This document shows positions 33,389 through 46,820 of a DNA stretch of 64,000 nt, one piece after another; position 1 is the stretch's first letter; each line of letters begins with the position of its first letter. The stretch is taken from the NCBI RefSeq assembly GCF_037126465.1, contig NC_088201.1, forward strand, positions 126,418,665 to 126,482,664. Reading direction: 5' to 3'. The stretch is from Ornithodoros turicata (taxonomy: Eukaryota; Arthropoda; Arachnida; Ixodida; Argasidae). The translations under genes were made by a program, and so were the position numbers. The notes below the pieces were generated by a model. That model saw nothing but the letters and a program-made list of their open reading frames with translations. It was not told where the DNA came from and made no database searches.

Positions 33389-36300
33389 AAAAGCGACAGT
33401 ATCAACTCAAAAGACTCCTTGACAGCTTCCCACATGTCGACTTTTTCGCACTCCAAGAAACAAAACTAGGTTCTCCGGAAAGCACTGAGCAGGTGTTATC
33501 CCAGTATTTTCTCGATGAGTTCGACGTTGTTGTTAGTGAGGCTGTGGGCTACTCAGCAGGTATTCTCCTTCTCGTGCGAAAACGCCTAGGCTACACTCAT
33601 GTTTATCACGCGGTGGACAACGACGGTAGGGCTGTGATGCTTGATATCCTTATTGACAGAACGCCTTGGAGGATTCTAGTTGTCTATGCTCCCAATGATG
33701 CAATCTCGAGGTGTGCGTACTTTGAATCCTTAACGCAATATTTGCAAGCCCGTGGCAACCTGGTCGTTTTAGGGGACTTTAACTGCGTGCTGTCAACTAG
33801 TGACCGGAGCGTTGCCCCCCAAGCGAAAGACCGCAGTGCCGAGTGTCTGCAGCGAATAGCACGTGATTATGGTTTAAGAGATGCCTGCGAATACAGCACA
33901 CAGCCAGTTATAAGATACACTCACTTTCAAGGTACCTCGCACGCACGATTGGATCGTATTTATCTTTCTGTCGCTCAGTGGAATACGGTGTCTGAGTACG
34001 AAGTGCACCCTGTTTATTTTACTGATCACTGCCTCGTGAAGGTAGCTATTGGGTGTCGCCCTTCTAGGCTGGGCAGCCCCAGGTCATGGAAGTTGTGGAA
34101 GATGAACGTTAGGTTGCTCCAAGATCCATTTTTTGATGAGCGTGTGGTGGCCAATCTTTCACAGCTTCAACATGACCCGCGAAACTGGGCTGTTAAATGG
34201 GAAACATTCAAACAAGATGTGAGAGCCTTTGCAATAGAGAGAAGTAACGTGCTAGCCTACCTGGAAATGTATGAAGAGAACATGTTAAAGGACGCACAAC
34301 AAGAACTCACAAGACTGGAAGCAGATAACCCTGGAACGTTCTTGGAAGATTTAAATGAGATTCGTCTCCGTCTTGAACTTTTCAACAACAATCGGTATGA
34401 AGGCGCGAGGGTACGATCGAGAACGAAGAGGTTTTTGCCGGATATGACCGCGTGTAAAAGTCATGCTGCAGGAGAGCGTAAGCACACCGGCTCTCGACTC
34501 ATCACGCGGTTGGTGGACCAAGGACATGTTGTCACAGACCTTGAACGTATGAAACAAATATTTGTTGACTACTATGAGAACCTGTTTGGGAGGCCAACTG
34601 CCACGGTGGACGGCGATTTGATCCAGTCGTTTCTCTCTCATATGCCCAAGTTAAACGAGCAAGAGAAAGATGTCCTGGACGCTGAAATTACAGAGGCGGA
34701 AATCCATTCTGCAATACAGAGTTTGAATTTTAACCGTTCTCCTGGACCTGATGGCTTGGGAGCTGAGTTCTACAAGCGGTACGTGGACCTGCTGGTGCCC
34801 ATTCTACAGTGCGTCTACGCGGAAGCTGAGACTAACGGGATCTTCTCGCACAGTTTTCGAAGGTCCCATACTGTGCTCATACCCAAAAAAGTGGCGGAGA
34901 CACGGTTACCCAAGGTGACCGATTATCGGCCTATCACACTCTGTAATGTGGACTATAAGGTGTATGCCAAAGTACTTGCTGCCAGGCTCCAGCTTGTAGT
35001 GACACAACTTGTTGGCGATCATCAGACATGCGCAATCAGGAACAGGACCATACAAACAAACATCCATGTTGTCCGCTCAGTTCTAGACTGGTGTCGACTT
35101 GAAGGAAGTCATGTAGCCATGCTGCAAGTGGACCTCTCTAAGGCCTTTGATCGGGTGTGTCACGATTATTTGTTTTCGCTCTTGCATTACGTCAACATGG
35201 GAGACAAGTTCGTAAGCCGAATCAAGTTGTGCTATGAACAGGTTGCAACGAGCCTGGTAATTAACGGCACTCTTACCGCGCCAGTGCCCCTTCGAGCTTC
35301 AGTACGACAAGGCTGTCCCATGTCGTCCCTACTATTTGATCTATACCTTGAGCCGTTATGCCAGCGTATCATCTCTCGTGATGACATACATGGTTTCGAG
35401 CTTCGCGATGCTGTGGTGAAGGTCGTGGCGTACGCGGATGACCTTGCGTTTCTCGTGACAGACAAGCCAAGTGTCGTCAAAGTTATTCACGAACTTCATG
35501 TGTTTGGTCAAGTCTCTGGGGCACGTCTAAACAAGGACAAATCTCTGGGGATATGGTGCGGTCAATGGGGAACAGCCCCGGAATTCTTTTGTGGCGTTCA
35601 GTGGCAAACCCGTGGTCCTTGCTACCTTGGGGTTCCTTTAGAGAAAAGTTGTAACACGACCTCCTTGTGGTCGGAGCGATTACAAAACATTAGGACACAT
35701 GCTTCGACCTGGAAAAAACAAGATCTCTCAATCTTTCAACGAGCTTCTGTGTGCAATGTTTTTCTGGCCGCTAAGCTGATTTACCTCTTGCAAGTCCTGC
35801 AATGCTCCCGCAAAATTATACATCGTTGTCATCGCATATTTGCCACCACGATATGGTGTTCAACGTTCGAAAGGATGCGAAGACAAAACCTGTTCAAGAA
35901 AGTCAAGGACGGCGGACTAGGCTTACAGCATCTCTACATCAAGCAACTCGTCATGAGACTGTTTTTTTATAGGCAGAGTCCACACCCGATTCTGGAAACC
36001 ATCAAGCGAACCCTTGCGTACAACTACGTTCCCGATATATATGTTGGGTTTCACGAAGAAAGTCTACGCTTAAGCGGTTTCTACAAAGAGGTTGTCGAGA
36101 GCCTAAACTTCTTGAGGGCTAGATTCAGCTTAGAGTACCTCTTTTCTGTCGCCAAGAAAACGTTGGTAGCTCATCTTCTCGATGTACTCTTTCCCGTGCC
36201 CATCTACCGTCAAATCCCCTCCGGATGGCATGGCACGGATGTATTGTGCAGAGTCAGGAAGATGCCGGTCAAGCCCAACATGAAGTCATTTTTCTTTAAA

Positions 36301-36882
36301 TTACACACGTCCACACTGCCCGTGAAAGCTTGGCTTCAACAGAAGGGATTCTATGTTCCGTGGTCCCTGAATTGCAGATTTTGCAATATGCCCGAGACTG
36401 TCGATCACCTTTTTCTGGACTGCACAGAAGCTTTATTCTTTTGGGATGACTTACAGTTCAAAGTCCTTAAGCGCCGCCTATCGCTTAATCCTCACACTAT
36501 CCGCTTCCTCCCATTACGCCCCGGTGAAAATGTGAGATACGATATCGTTCTTCTTGTTGCCATGTACTGTTTGTGGAAGCTTCGTATGGCTGATAGGAAC
36601 GAAGAGCCCTTGTGTCCTCCTATGAAATATTTCAAAGCCGAACTACTGCAGGTAAAGTTAGCTTGTACTCAGCTCTTAGAAGTGCCTGAGTGGTTAGATA
36701 CAGTCTGCGAAAGGCTGAATGTTTTGTAGAAGTTGTGTTATTAACGTGTCCGTTATAGAGGAGAAACACCGTATTATCTTTCTGTGATTGTGTCGTATTG
36801 CGTATAGTATTGTGAGTTATTGAGTCGTACGTGACTCAGAGTAATAAGCTCTGAAAAATAAAGGTGGAAAGAAAAGAAAAAA
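33389..36882 (+). mobile_element. Element B: 5'-truncated copy of the element A family
   Basis: It begins inside the endonuclease coding region (aaaagcgacagtatc matches ORF2 of A) and lacks ORF1. The 3' UTR matches A, with AATAAA at about 36857 and the tail ggaaagaaaagaaaaaa meeting tRNA base 1 at 36883. The target duplication is the first 16 bases of the tRNA gene on both sides. 5' truncation plus A-tail plus duplication is the standard product of target-primed reverse transcription. Confidence 0.95.
33391..36729 (+). pseudogene. 5'-truncated ORF2 of element B
   Basis: Open without stops from the junction (KRQYQLKRLLDS) to TAG at 36727-36729, but no ATG precedes the endonuclease and about 20 N-terminal residues are missing. 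All later motifs are present (LQETK, GDFNC, SPGPDGLGAE, AYADD, CRFCNMPETVDHLFLDC). A handful of residues differ from A (for example GAEFYKRY against GAELYKRY), so the insertion is young. Confidence 0.9.
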
Positions 36883-36953
36883 GCGCCGCTGGTGTAGTGG
36901 TATCATGCAAGATTCCCATTCTTGCGACCCGGGTTCGATTCCCGGGCGGCGCA
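36883..36953 (+). tRNA. tRNA-Gly(CCC), regenerated downstream of element B
   Basis: 71 nt with every canonical feature: acceptor gcgccgc/gcggcgc, A box, loop TTCCCAT, B box ggttcgattcc, discriminator A and TTTT at 36958-36961. Its 5' flank is now the A-rich tail of element B and not array spacer. Confidence 0.93.
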
Positions 36954-37158
36954 GCGCTTTTGCATGTGCCAAGGACCATGTTCTAAAATGCATGTTCATG
37001 ATTACCTTTGTATGAGACCCATTCCAGAAGCAATATTACAAATGTGGAAACGTAGGTACACGGAATTTACACTGGGGTAAAGGAAACGAATGAAGAAAAT
37101 ATTACTACGAATCATAAGTTTTTATTAATGGACCTCGTCGGAGATGTGAGTGTAAACA

Positions 37159-37229
37159 GCGCCGCTGGTGTAGTGGTATCATGCAAGATTCCCGTTCTTG
37201 CGACCCGGGTTCGATTCCCGGGCGGCGCA
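37159..37229 (+). tRNA. tRNA-Gly(CCC), position 37 variant
   Basis: Loop TTCCCGT: anticodon unchanged, base 37 G for A. Otherwise canonical. Confidence 0.85.
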
Positions 37230-37434
37230 GCGCTTTTGCATGTGCCAAGGACCATGTTCTAAAATGCATGTTCATGATTAACTTTGTATGAGACCCATTC
37301 CAGAAGCAATATTACAAATGTGGAAACGCAGGTACACAGAATTTACACTGGGGTAAAGGAAACGAATGAAGAAAATATTACTACGAATCATAAGCTTTTA
37401 TTAATGGACCTCGTCGGAGATGTGAGTGTAAACA

Positions 37435-37505
37435 GCGCCGCTGGTGTAGTGGTATCATGCAAGATTCCCATTCTTGCGACCCGGGTTCGATTCCCGGGCG
37501 GCGCA
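37435..37505 (+). tRNA. tRNA-Gly(CCC)
   Basis: Canonical 71-nt copy with array spacer upstream (gtgtaaaca), so its native context is preserved. Confidence 0.93.
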
Positions 37506-37710
37506 GCGCTTTTGCATGTGCCAAGGACCATGTTCTAAAATGCATGTTCATGATTAACTTTGTATGAGACCCATTCCAGAAGCAATATTACAAATGTGGA
37601 AACGTAGGTACACGAAATTTACACTGGGGTAAAGGAAACGAATGAAGAAAATATTACTGCGAATCATACGTTTTTATTAATGGACCTCGTCGGGGATTGG
37701 CGTGGAAACG

Positions 37711-37737
37711 GCGCCGCTAGTGTAGTGGTATCATGCA
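37711..37737 (+). pseudogene. tRNA-Gly 5' fragment at the element E junction
   Basis: Ends at tcatgca (base 27). Base 9 is A where other copies have G. Confidence 0.85.
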
Positions 37738-40700
37738 TTCCACTTCCGGCATTCGTCGGTAACGGACGTAGAATGCCAGAAGCGGAGAAAGAGCTCGCTC
37801 CGAGCGGTGTCAACGGCGTAGCCGGGTTGAAGGTAGGCCTAACGTGACTGCAGCTGAATACAGGACGATTCTGCCTACTATAACCCCAGGTAATTTGTCT
37901 TGCAACACTGTTATCATGCATGCGGACCCGTCAGCTAAGCCGTATAAGATATTGGACTTTGACTTCCCTTTCAAGGCGGTTGTATAGACAGGAAAGAAAT
38001 CGCAGCTTTTGAAGCACACCGCTATAATCATATGTGGGCCATTACGCTAAACGACGAGACACAGAAAGACAAATTGCTGCAGGCGAAAGGGATCCTCGTA
38101 AAGGGCAAACGGTGTTTATTTATAGACCCGAATGCCAAGGAAATAACGATCAAGATGCACTGGGTGTCGCCGCACTTGCCAAATGAAATGATTCACGAAG
38201 CTATGAGGGAGTACGGCAAAGTCATGGACGCCGCTCGTGAAAAACGGAAATGCGCAGAATTTGCGGGCATTGAAACGACGACAAGGATTGTTAAGCTTCG
38301 GCTCGATGAAAATTGTACCGTGGAACGCATTCCGTACATGGTTAACATTAGAGGCGACCCCGTACTTCTACCAGTGCCAGGGAAACCACCGTTATGTTTA
38401 CGTTGTAAAGAAATTGGGCACATCCGCGCCCACTGCAAGGCCGTCCACAATGCAGAAAGTTCTGACACGAACCGGAAAATTGCGTGTAAACATATGCGAG
38501 CAAGACACGTAGACAAAAGGGCGACATCATTTCGGAGAATAGAGAGTTTTAGCAGACCGTTGATAACGTGGCTTGCGTCGAACCGTATCAACCGGAACCA
38601 ATCAGTGGATAAGATTCTGAGTCACGCGCCACTGCGATTGGTTCCGATAGGCACGATAACCTCATCAACGGTATACTAAAACTCACTAATATGATGGACG
38701 CAGACGAAACGGAAAAAACCGAGGAGGATAATTTATTTTTATTTATTTTATTTTTTTATTTCTGAATACTGCGGGCGCCACCAGGCGCCATAGCAGGAGT
38801 AGGATACAAGTACGCAGTTTTACGGTGCTCAGTATAGGTGTAATAAATTACGCACAATCATAGAAAGACTACACACTTGAATAAGAACACACACTAGAAT
38901 AGAAGAAAACTACACACTTGTGAAACAATATGTAGAGAACTACACGCATAATAAACACATAATCAATGGCAGTAGAGAAATAGATGAAAAGTCGCGGAGC
39001 CAGCTGGGATGTATTAGTCACTTTTGAAGTAATTATCTAACATGTTCGCGAACTTATCATATTTATCCGCGTTACAAATGTCAGCTGGCAATTTATTCCA
39101 GTCAGCTATCGTGTTTGGTAAAAACGAGAACTTAAATGTGTCAGTTCTGCATCTGATCTCTTTCAAGGTCAAAGGATGCCGGTCACGAAGCGAGAATGGG
39201 TCTTGAAGCTGAATTTTGGATTTCAAAGAGCTTTGAACTTCATTACGAAGTATTAAATATAAGAACTTTAGCCTCTCCTTTAAAGGGACCGAAAAGTGAA
39301 TATAAACCTATCGAAACTTTATGTTCAGCGAAAAGCTTGAACCTTCAAAAGTTCGAATATCAAAGAACTCCGCTGAAGTCGCTGTAGTTTTTCTGTAATC
39401 GAATTTTCCATAATTGCATGTCCAGGGACCTAGTAGGAAACCGTGCAGTCATCACCCCGCGCCATCTGTCGAGGACGCATGTAATACGTGCACTTCCGAG
39501 CGCTAATCCGGCGAAAACGAAAATGGCAGTGGGCATTTGTGACCACTTTCTACGTCGAGAATGTCGAGCCTCTTGAACATGAGTGCGCATGAATTTCTCA
39601 TTCGAGAACTGTCGCTCACACAGAACTGTTGTTCGTGCGTTAGCGTGCTGGAAAGTGTGTTCTTCGCAGCAGAAGATTCCTCGTCCAGAGATCAATCGGA
39701 GTCACATTCGTCCTCAGCAGTAGCTCACCGTGCCGTGAACATGGACTGCTTTGTGAAATTTCCATGTATCACGGAGAAGCACTTGTGTAAGCCGAAACAA
39801 GCGCTGGTTTTTCGTCGTGCAGGTGTTCATGTGTGAAATGCAAACCGAAGGATACTACGGATTGATACTACGGTTTTTGCTGCCGAGAGGTAGAGAATGC
39901 GTGTGAAAAGCAGACAGACGATTGCATCAGAACTAACGAATATTTCGAAATACTGTGTCTTGACACCGAAGTACTGCAAGTGTCTTTTACATACATCCGA
40001 GAAACCGAAGAGCATGGCAACATACACGCCAGCGCCGTGTGGTCTTTACGTGCTACTTGAACGGCAAACTGGACGGGAAACCCTTATTTCTGCAGGAAAT
40101 TCTGTTATACCACCTGTCTTCCATTCACAAGAAGGATATGGGGTGCTCCGAGAAAATACAATGGAAAGTACTCCACTGGATCTCGGATCTGCGTCATGCA
40201 TGCTATTAGGGATGCTTTCCCATCAGTGCGCTGACCTGTAGAAATGTTATCAGCATATTTTCATTTCTTGTTTGCTGCAAGTTTTTCTCATTGCTTTTTG
40301 TTTGCTGTCACAGCATATTATAATTACTAGTTTGTTCCTGGAGGGTCAAATAACCTGTGGGCATAGATGTATTTGTAGGTTATACTCATGTCTCAATTGT
40401 ATATGTGAGGAGTAAGTAAGATAATTTTCATCAGTGTCATTCAGCTGAACTGTGTTCATAACCTTTTAGTATACTTCTTAGTGACCACGTTTCCAAATGT
40501 CAACTAATAATTGAACCAAGATTGGGATTTAACACTTAATTAACTCTGTTTTGCCAAACGGAGTACTTGTAACTGATTCATTATCATGTCACCAACTAAC
40601 AGTTGTAAAGAAGGACTTGAGGGCTGACTTCAAGTATTATTAACCCGTGGTCTGGGTTCAAAGTTAACCACGCACCATTGGTGTGCATAGTACTCCAAAA

Positions 40701-41255
40701 TGGCTAAATATTTATTGCATTTATTGCATAAGTTCTCTGTTACTGTAATTGAGACGTACTTTTGTAAAGTACTTTTGACAGCCCTGCAAACTGAAACTGG
40801 CTTCAGTGTACACTACAAATGCATCGTAACATTTCATTGAAACATAATATAAGAGCAGAAGCAACATTTTGCCACAACTCAAACTATATATTTCTTTTTA
40901 TTGTCCAGGGATTTAGGAAACAGAGTAGGACTTCCTGCCCTCTGATGTTTTGACATACTTGATAGAGTTGTAAAACCTGCAACAAAATAAACAAGAGAAG
41001 TATAAACAGTTTTGTCTTTCCCTTTTGAATTTAACGAGCTAGTTATATTTTACCATTTGTTCACTTTTGTATTCTCTGTTGGTGAAAAGATTACAGGAAC
41101 AATAATGCTGCAGATCGAGCAGTGACCTGTCATCTTGATGAAGATCAGAACATTTCTTCAGGCATGCTAAGTGAGACAAAAGAAATGTACAATGAAGGTT
41201 GTACAAAAACAGCAAATCTCCGTCGACTAAAACTTTCTATATGTGGATGTTACCA

Positions 41256-43972
41256 ACAACAACAACTTTATTTTCGACCTTGGAGAGTGGGGAGTTTCAT
41301 CGCCACAGGCGATACTCTACCCCATTGCTGGATGGAATGGGGGGAATAAAATAACGAGCCCCTTCACAATAACGATCGAAGTCCGATGGTGTCCAGAAAT
41401 GTCAGAAGAGCTTTGAGCGCAGAGCGTTGCTGGGCTGGATTGGGCCAGGGACCAAGCAATTTCGATAGGGAGAAAGGGCGAGAGTCCAGCTGACGAAGAG
41501 ACTCGGAGAGTGTGGTTCGGGAAGGTTCATAGTGAGGGCAATTAAGAAGAATGTGCTCCAGATCCTCAAGAGCACCACAGTGGCAGCAGGTGGGAGAGTC
41601 AACTTGCCTCAAGCGGTAACGCCACTGAGCTGTAAAGGCCACATCGAGGCGCATTCGGTGGATTAATGCAGCATCTTGACGAGAGGTGTTTCGTGGCATG
41701 CGGAAAGCGAGCGTGGGATCAACTCTGTTCAACATAGAGGGGGGAAGAATGTCGGTTGGCCGTTGGCGGGAAGCCAGGGGTGTCACTAGGCGTCGCAGAA
41801 TGGAACGGCGGTCTCCTCTCAGCAGAACAATACGGGTCCGTTTCCGATACGAGAGTGCTGCTTCTGCGGCGCTGTCGGCCTGCTCATTCCCCACGACACC
41901 ACAGTGGGCTGGAACCCACTGGAGAACTAGCCTGTGGCCTGCGGCGTAGATAGTGTGGTAAGCCATTAGCACGTCTGTGACTAGGGGTTCTGATGGGCCT
42001 CGTATGCCGGAATTTTCAATTGCTTGAAGGGCAGATTTGGAGTCTGTAAAGACTGCGCATTCCCGGGGTGGAAAATCAGCGATGTGTTGTAGAAAGAAAA
42101 GAATGGCATAGAGTTCCGCAGCTGTGGAGGAGGTTGGATGTGAGAGGCGTCTTCCGTGCACGACGCCTTCGGATGGAATGACGAAGGCTGAGGCGGACTT
42201 GTTGGATGCGCCATCAGTATATGCTGCCGTAAACGTAGAAAACTTCGCGTCTACCAGAGCATGAAAATGGGCTCGGAGGACTTGAGGGGGGACCTGATCT
42301 CTTCTTTCCAGGAGGTTTGGGAGGCGTACAAAAGTGGGCGGTACCGGTAGAGACCAGGGGGCTTCCGGCGGTATAGTGTCCTTAGGTACGAAGCCAGTGA
42401 GAGTCTGGCGTGTCCTCTGCGCTACTCGATAGAAGTCGCTTTCAGGGCGGTATCGAATTTTCCTGAGTAGCGGGTGGCGGGGAATGTGAGCACGCAAACG
42501 GAGGTAGTGCCGAGCCGTTTCCCGTTCACGGAGAACTTCAATCGGGAGCTCACCAGCTTCAGCAAGTACTTGCCGTGTTTCAGCCGTTCTGGGAACTCCG
42601 AGGCATCGACGAAGGCTTCGAGCAAACAGGGACCGAAGTGTATTTAATGAAGTTGTTGATATCCTGTGCAGAATAGGAAGGCTGTAAAGCACAGTAGCCC
42701 TCACCAATGCCGCGTGAACCGCGAGCAGGGAACGCTGATCACAGCCCCATCCTGAGCCAGAAAGATGTTGAATTGCGGGGAGCCATCGCTGCACTTTAGT
42801 TTCAAGATGTTTAATGTGCCGAGCCCAGCGCAAGTCCGAGTCGATTACCACGCCAAGGAAGCGGTGAAAGCGTACCGGGTCAAGCTTGTTTAAGCCAAGC
42901 CAAAGAGGGAAATTGGCCATAGCTTTACGCGTGAAAGGGAGCTCGACACAGTTTTCGGGTGAAAGGTCCATCCCGAGGTGCGTGAGGTACGTATGAATAT
43001 TGTTTAAAGCGAGCTGCAGGCGGCGCTGGAGAGCCGGGCGTGATTTTCCTACTGTCCAAAGGGCGACGTCATCTGCATAGACGGAGAACGATACTTTGCG
43101 AGGAATTACTGATTGTAGGCCGGCCATCACCACGTTAAAGAGTGTCGGGCTGAGAATGCTTCCTTGGGGGACTCCTTGAGGAACAGGATGCTGAGGGTTT
43201 GGCCTTGGGACGTACGGACAGCGACAGTTCGGTCCGTAAGGAAGTCTTGGAGCCAGATGAAGAGCCGACCGGATACTCCAAACGAGCGCAAGGCGTGCAG
43301 CACACAAATGTGCGAGACGGTATCATATGCGCGCTTGATGTCGAGGAAGGCCGATCGGACGATCCGTCGATGGGCTCGAGCATGTTGAACTGTGGAGACT
43401 AGGTCGACAACTGGATCCATGGAGCTTCGGTGGCGACGAAATCCAGCCATTTCGTGAGGGAACGCACGTTGTTTTTCAAGCCACCAGTCGAGGCGATGCA
43501 AAACCATTCTCTCCATCAGTTTCCCCATACAGCTTGTCAGGCTCACCGGGCGAAAGGAGGATACGGAATTCGGAGGCTTGCCTGGTTTCAGGATGGGAAC
43601 AACCAATGCCTCCTTCCATGTATGTGGTAAAGATCCTTTTGTTGCCAAGACGTATTATAGACATGAAGGAGAGCTTGGGGTGACCGCCCGTCAAGGTTTC
43701 GTAGGGCGGCATAGGTGATTTTATCGGGCCCAGGGGACGAGGCGGCGTTCACAAGCTTCAACGCTGCCTTTAGCTCGATTAGTGTGAAGTCGCGGTCCAT
43801 AACTTCCGGGGGACGGGGCCAGTCGTGGTGAAGTTCAGCCGTCAAACTGTGGACAAAACTGCGGTGTAGGGGCGTTGTCGAGGCAGCCGCCCGAGTCGTT
43901 AGTACCACACAGAAGTCCGTCGCAAGCGTGTTTTCGTCTACACGCTGAACGATAGGCAAGGCCGCGAGAGGA
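41256..43972 (-). mobile_element. LINE with RNase H domain, 5'-truncated (I-like)
   Basis: The 12 bp target duplication tggatgttacca lies at 41244-41255 and 43973-43984. The tail on the minus strand is aataaagttgttgttgttg, a TTG repeat and not poly(A). It carries reverse transcriptase followed by RNase H, as in the I group of LINEs. The endonuclease is lost to 5' truncation. It is nested in the TTAA element. Confidence 0.9.
41364..43972 (-). pseudogene. Reverse transcriptase and RNase H of the I-like LINE
   Basis: Three frames in order: 43972 to about 43640 (NAASSPGPDKITYAALRNL), about 43640-43195 (FRPVSLTSCMGKLMERM, FLDIKRAYDTVSH), then an open 43190-41364 stretch with PQGVPQGSILSP and the active-site YADD (about 43090). 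RNase H follows with YTDGAS (about 42210), TAAELYAI, FTDSKSALQAI and WVPAHCGVVGNEQAD, giving the D-E-D-D set. C-terminal CCHCGALEDLEHILLNC resembles the LINE zinc knuckle. Two frameshifts and the truncation make it non-functional. Confidence 0.9.
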
Positions 43973-46820
43973 TGGATGTTACCACATCGTGTAGTTTCCA
44001 TCCAAAAGTAGGACTAGGCAAGGTTGTTTGGTAGGTTGTTGGCATGTTGATGTGCTATACCGTTACAGCACATCAATATTGATGAGGGGTAAACACAGTA
44101 GACAGCGTGATGGCTGCAAACTCAAGTGAAGATTTATTCAACAGAACAAGAAACCGAAAGCATGAGTAGAGAAAGGCAGTGCCCATGCAGTGTATGGTGA
44201 ACCACATTAATTTCTGAGAAGGTAGGATCGGAAAAGCAATAAAGAGAAATGACAGTTGCGTCCTAGATAGGGGAACTCTGCAAATTTAGGACCAATATGA
44301 TGTGGCTCATTGCATGGCTCACTGCAGCTCTGACACACATTGAACAATTCCAGTAGTGGGGCTTCAAAGACAACGAACGTTTGCTGTTTCACTGGGCATT
44401 CAATTGTAGAGTATGCATCTCGAGAAAATTAATAGCGTCCCTTAGTCATAAAGTCATAACTACATCTCAACAGGAAGTATTCTTGTACCCTTCAAACAAG
44501 CTAGTAGTTCTGATCGGTTTCTTCTCCCCTTGTTGACGTCATAATAATGTTCTGCACCTGTCCAAAGACTAAAAAAAATGTCGCAAAGTCTGCAACACGT
44601 AACAAATCTAGTGCTTCCATCTGTGGACTTTGCATACCTGCTTTCAGCTATTTCCGTCATGTCAACTTGAGTGCCGGGATCACACACAAACACGAAGCAG
44701 TCTTGCGCCACTTCAACACTGGAAGGCCCCTAACATTAAATTTGTTTATGTTGACAATGTTGAGTACGGGACAAGTAGGATAACATAAGTGAAATGGAAT
44801 ACGTGGTCGCTATATTATAATTTATACATGTGTGACGCCTGTACATACCTAAGCCGTTGTGTTGAACTCGTCACCTCGGTGAAGCAAAATCAATGGGTAC
44901 TGAGCATCAGTGTGCTTCGGACGTCTTCGCAATTCGCCTTCTACGACATCTTCGTAGTCATCGGCAGCAAAATGAGAACAGCACACACGACACGACTGCT
45001 ACATCTAATAACCGAGTGTTTTGAACCACATTCGCTTTCGCGCACTCTCCTGTTGAATCTTGTGGTAGAAAACGCCCGCCGCCGATGGTGAACGAACATG
45101 ATTTTTGCATCCCCGAACACAAAAACTATACCAGGCATATGTAGGTCTCTCGAATAATTGACACAACAAACACGAACATGCATGTCATTCACTTCTCTTC
45201 GCGCGACCAACACGACCACCCACAACGTAAACAATAAACGCGATAACACAGACGGCCTTGCAGATGGTGCGGCGGATCGTAGCTCGTAGCGGCGAAGTAG
45301 CTGAATGCTTTATTAACGTAAAAGCTATGGAAGTGAGCGTCATTTTTAAAATGGCGTTTAGCTGTAATATAATGTGCGTCATCTTTGTTCTCTACAAAAT
45401 TAACTCTCACGTGGTAAGGGTTGACCAATCCCTGGGAGCCCTGGACCTGAAACCCAAGTTGCTCTTTTTCGCCGTTCGCTGGCAGCATCGTCCATGTTCC
45501 GGCAATCTTCAAAATATTTATACATAAAAAATATGCCGAATTGAGAAGTAATGCTTTCTGTATCTTATCAAACAACGATGTTGTGCACGACAGTGGGCAA
45601 AAATATGGGGGTTATTTTTCACTTTTCGGTCCCTTTAAGCTACGGATCTCAATTGACTCTAACTTTGCCTGTTGGCACATAATTGTTGGACATTCTGCTC
45701 TTCTAAACCTGTTAAACATGAACCGAGCAGCAAGGTGCTGTATTTTTTCTAGCTCTTGTTTTAAGGTTACTAAGTGGGGATCCCAGATGACTTTTGCGTA
45801 CAGTAACACAGGCAATACAAGTGTCCTATAAGACAATAAACGCACTTCAGCCGTCGCAAGACTCTGTGACCTCCTTAGGTAAAACAGTTTGTTTCTAGCT
45901 TTTGTAGTGACATGTTGTACATGGTGATTTCACCTAAGGTCGCTAGAGATAACAACACCCAAGTATTTATAGCGGTCTACTCGATTGCCCTGGAGATAGT
46001 ACTCCGTTTGTAAAGCGGTTTTCTTCCGGATAACAGTCATGCTTGCTGTCTTGTTGATATTCAATAGCATTTGCCATTTAGAACACCAATTATTAATCGA
46101 ATCCAAGCCAGTTTGTAAAATATTCCTGTCATCGTCTGAGTGGATTGTCTGAAATAATATACAGTCATCGGCGAACAAGCATGCTTTGCAATCGATAGAG
46201 TTCAACATGTCATTTGAATATATTAGATACAATAAGGAACCGACCCCTGCGGAACACCAGATGCCACTTGTTTACGTAATGATTGACAACCATTATATTC
46301 CACAAGCTGAGTACACCCGGAAAGATAATCTTGAAGCCAAGCGCTTACTTTAGCGTTTGATGTATAGTTTCTAAACTTATGAATAAACTTTTTATGAGGC
46401 ACGCGGTCAAAGGCCTTGGACAGATCTAACTAATCTAGATGATAAGAGGGATACAGAGACTGGAAGCGATGCACCGCTATCAAATAGCGATCTGATGGAG
46501 ATAGTGCCCGAAAACAACGATATTACTCAGGAAAGAGAGGATGACGCGGAGGCATGGATGAATGGAGGTTGCTGAAGCTACAATCAAGCGAAAACGACCT
46601 GAAACAGTATGCGCACAAAGCAAGGAACAGATCAAGAAACAAAGGCGGGATGCCCGAATGGAAAATCGCTGGAAAAAAGCGGGCGCAATGAGATCGGGAA
46701 TTTCTTTGGAAGAGGTCGGAGCGTCTCAGCTGGAAGACGGTTTATTTACGGACATTTTAACAGAACTCACATACCTTGACGCATAGAATGTACAAAGAGA
46801 AAATCAGATTTAGCCATCGG

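Larger units (their letters stand above)
36883..37737 (+). repeat. tRNA-Gly tandem array, segment 3
   Basis: 276 bp units at 36883, 37159, 37435 and 37711 (the last cut after 27 nt by element E). Confidence 0.95.
39284..45634. mobile_element. TTAA-flanked transposon inside the CR1/Jockey-like LINE
   Basis: Ends: AGGGACCGAAAAGTGAA at 39284 and, on the minus strand, the same 17 bases from 45634. TTAA flanks both (39280-39283 and 45635-45638). Removing the element and one TTAA restores the LINE reading frame exactly: ...cgtagc TTAA aggagagg... reads RSLKERL. This proves the boundaries. I see no transposase. The interior outside the nested LINE (39301-41243 and 43985-45617) has only short open frames without domains. 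Confidence 0.9.
38731..46435 (-). mobile_element. CR1/Jockey-like LINE inserted in element E, itself split
   Basis: On the minus strand it starts within reverse transcriptase (DLSKAFDRVPHKK at about 46425), then ASGVPQGSV, LFADDCILFQTI (about 46170), WCSKWQMLLNINK and YKYLGVVISSDL, then LVLPVLLYA and LESIEIRSL at 45639. It resumes left of the TTAA element as KERLKFLYLILRNEV (39279 down) and ends FLPNTIADWNKLPADI and a stop at 39014. The 3' UTR ends in an AAAT-type repeat at about 38731-38762. It is 5'-truncated with a frame break near 46240. The target duplication is unclear. Confidence 0.75.
37842..46786 (+). pseudogene. ORF1 of element E, split and degraded
   Basis: Fragments matching ORF1 of A: NTVIMHADPSAKPYKIL, then a long clean stretch from MWAITLNDE (38032) through KGKRCLFIDP, HWVSPHLPNE and one knuckle CLRCKEIGHIRAHC (about 38397). 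The second knuckle (QCRKF..HEPENC) is visible only in another frame with stops. Coding resumes after the inserted LINE at about 46440 (RDTETGSDAPLSNSDLMEI) and reaches a basic segment at 46562-46786 (IKKQRRDARMENRWKK). Confidence 0.75.
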
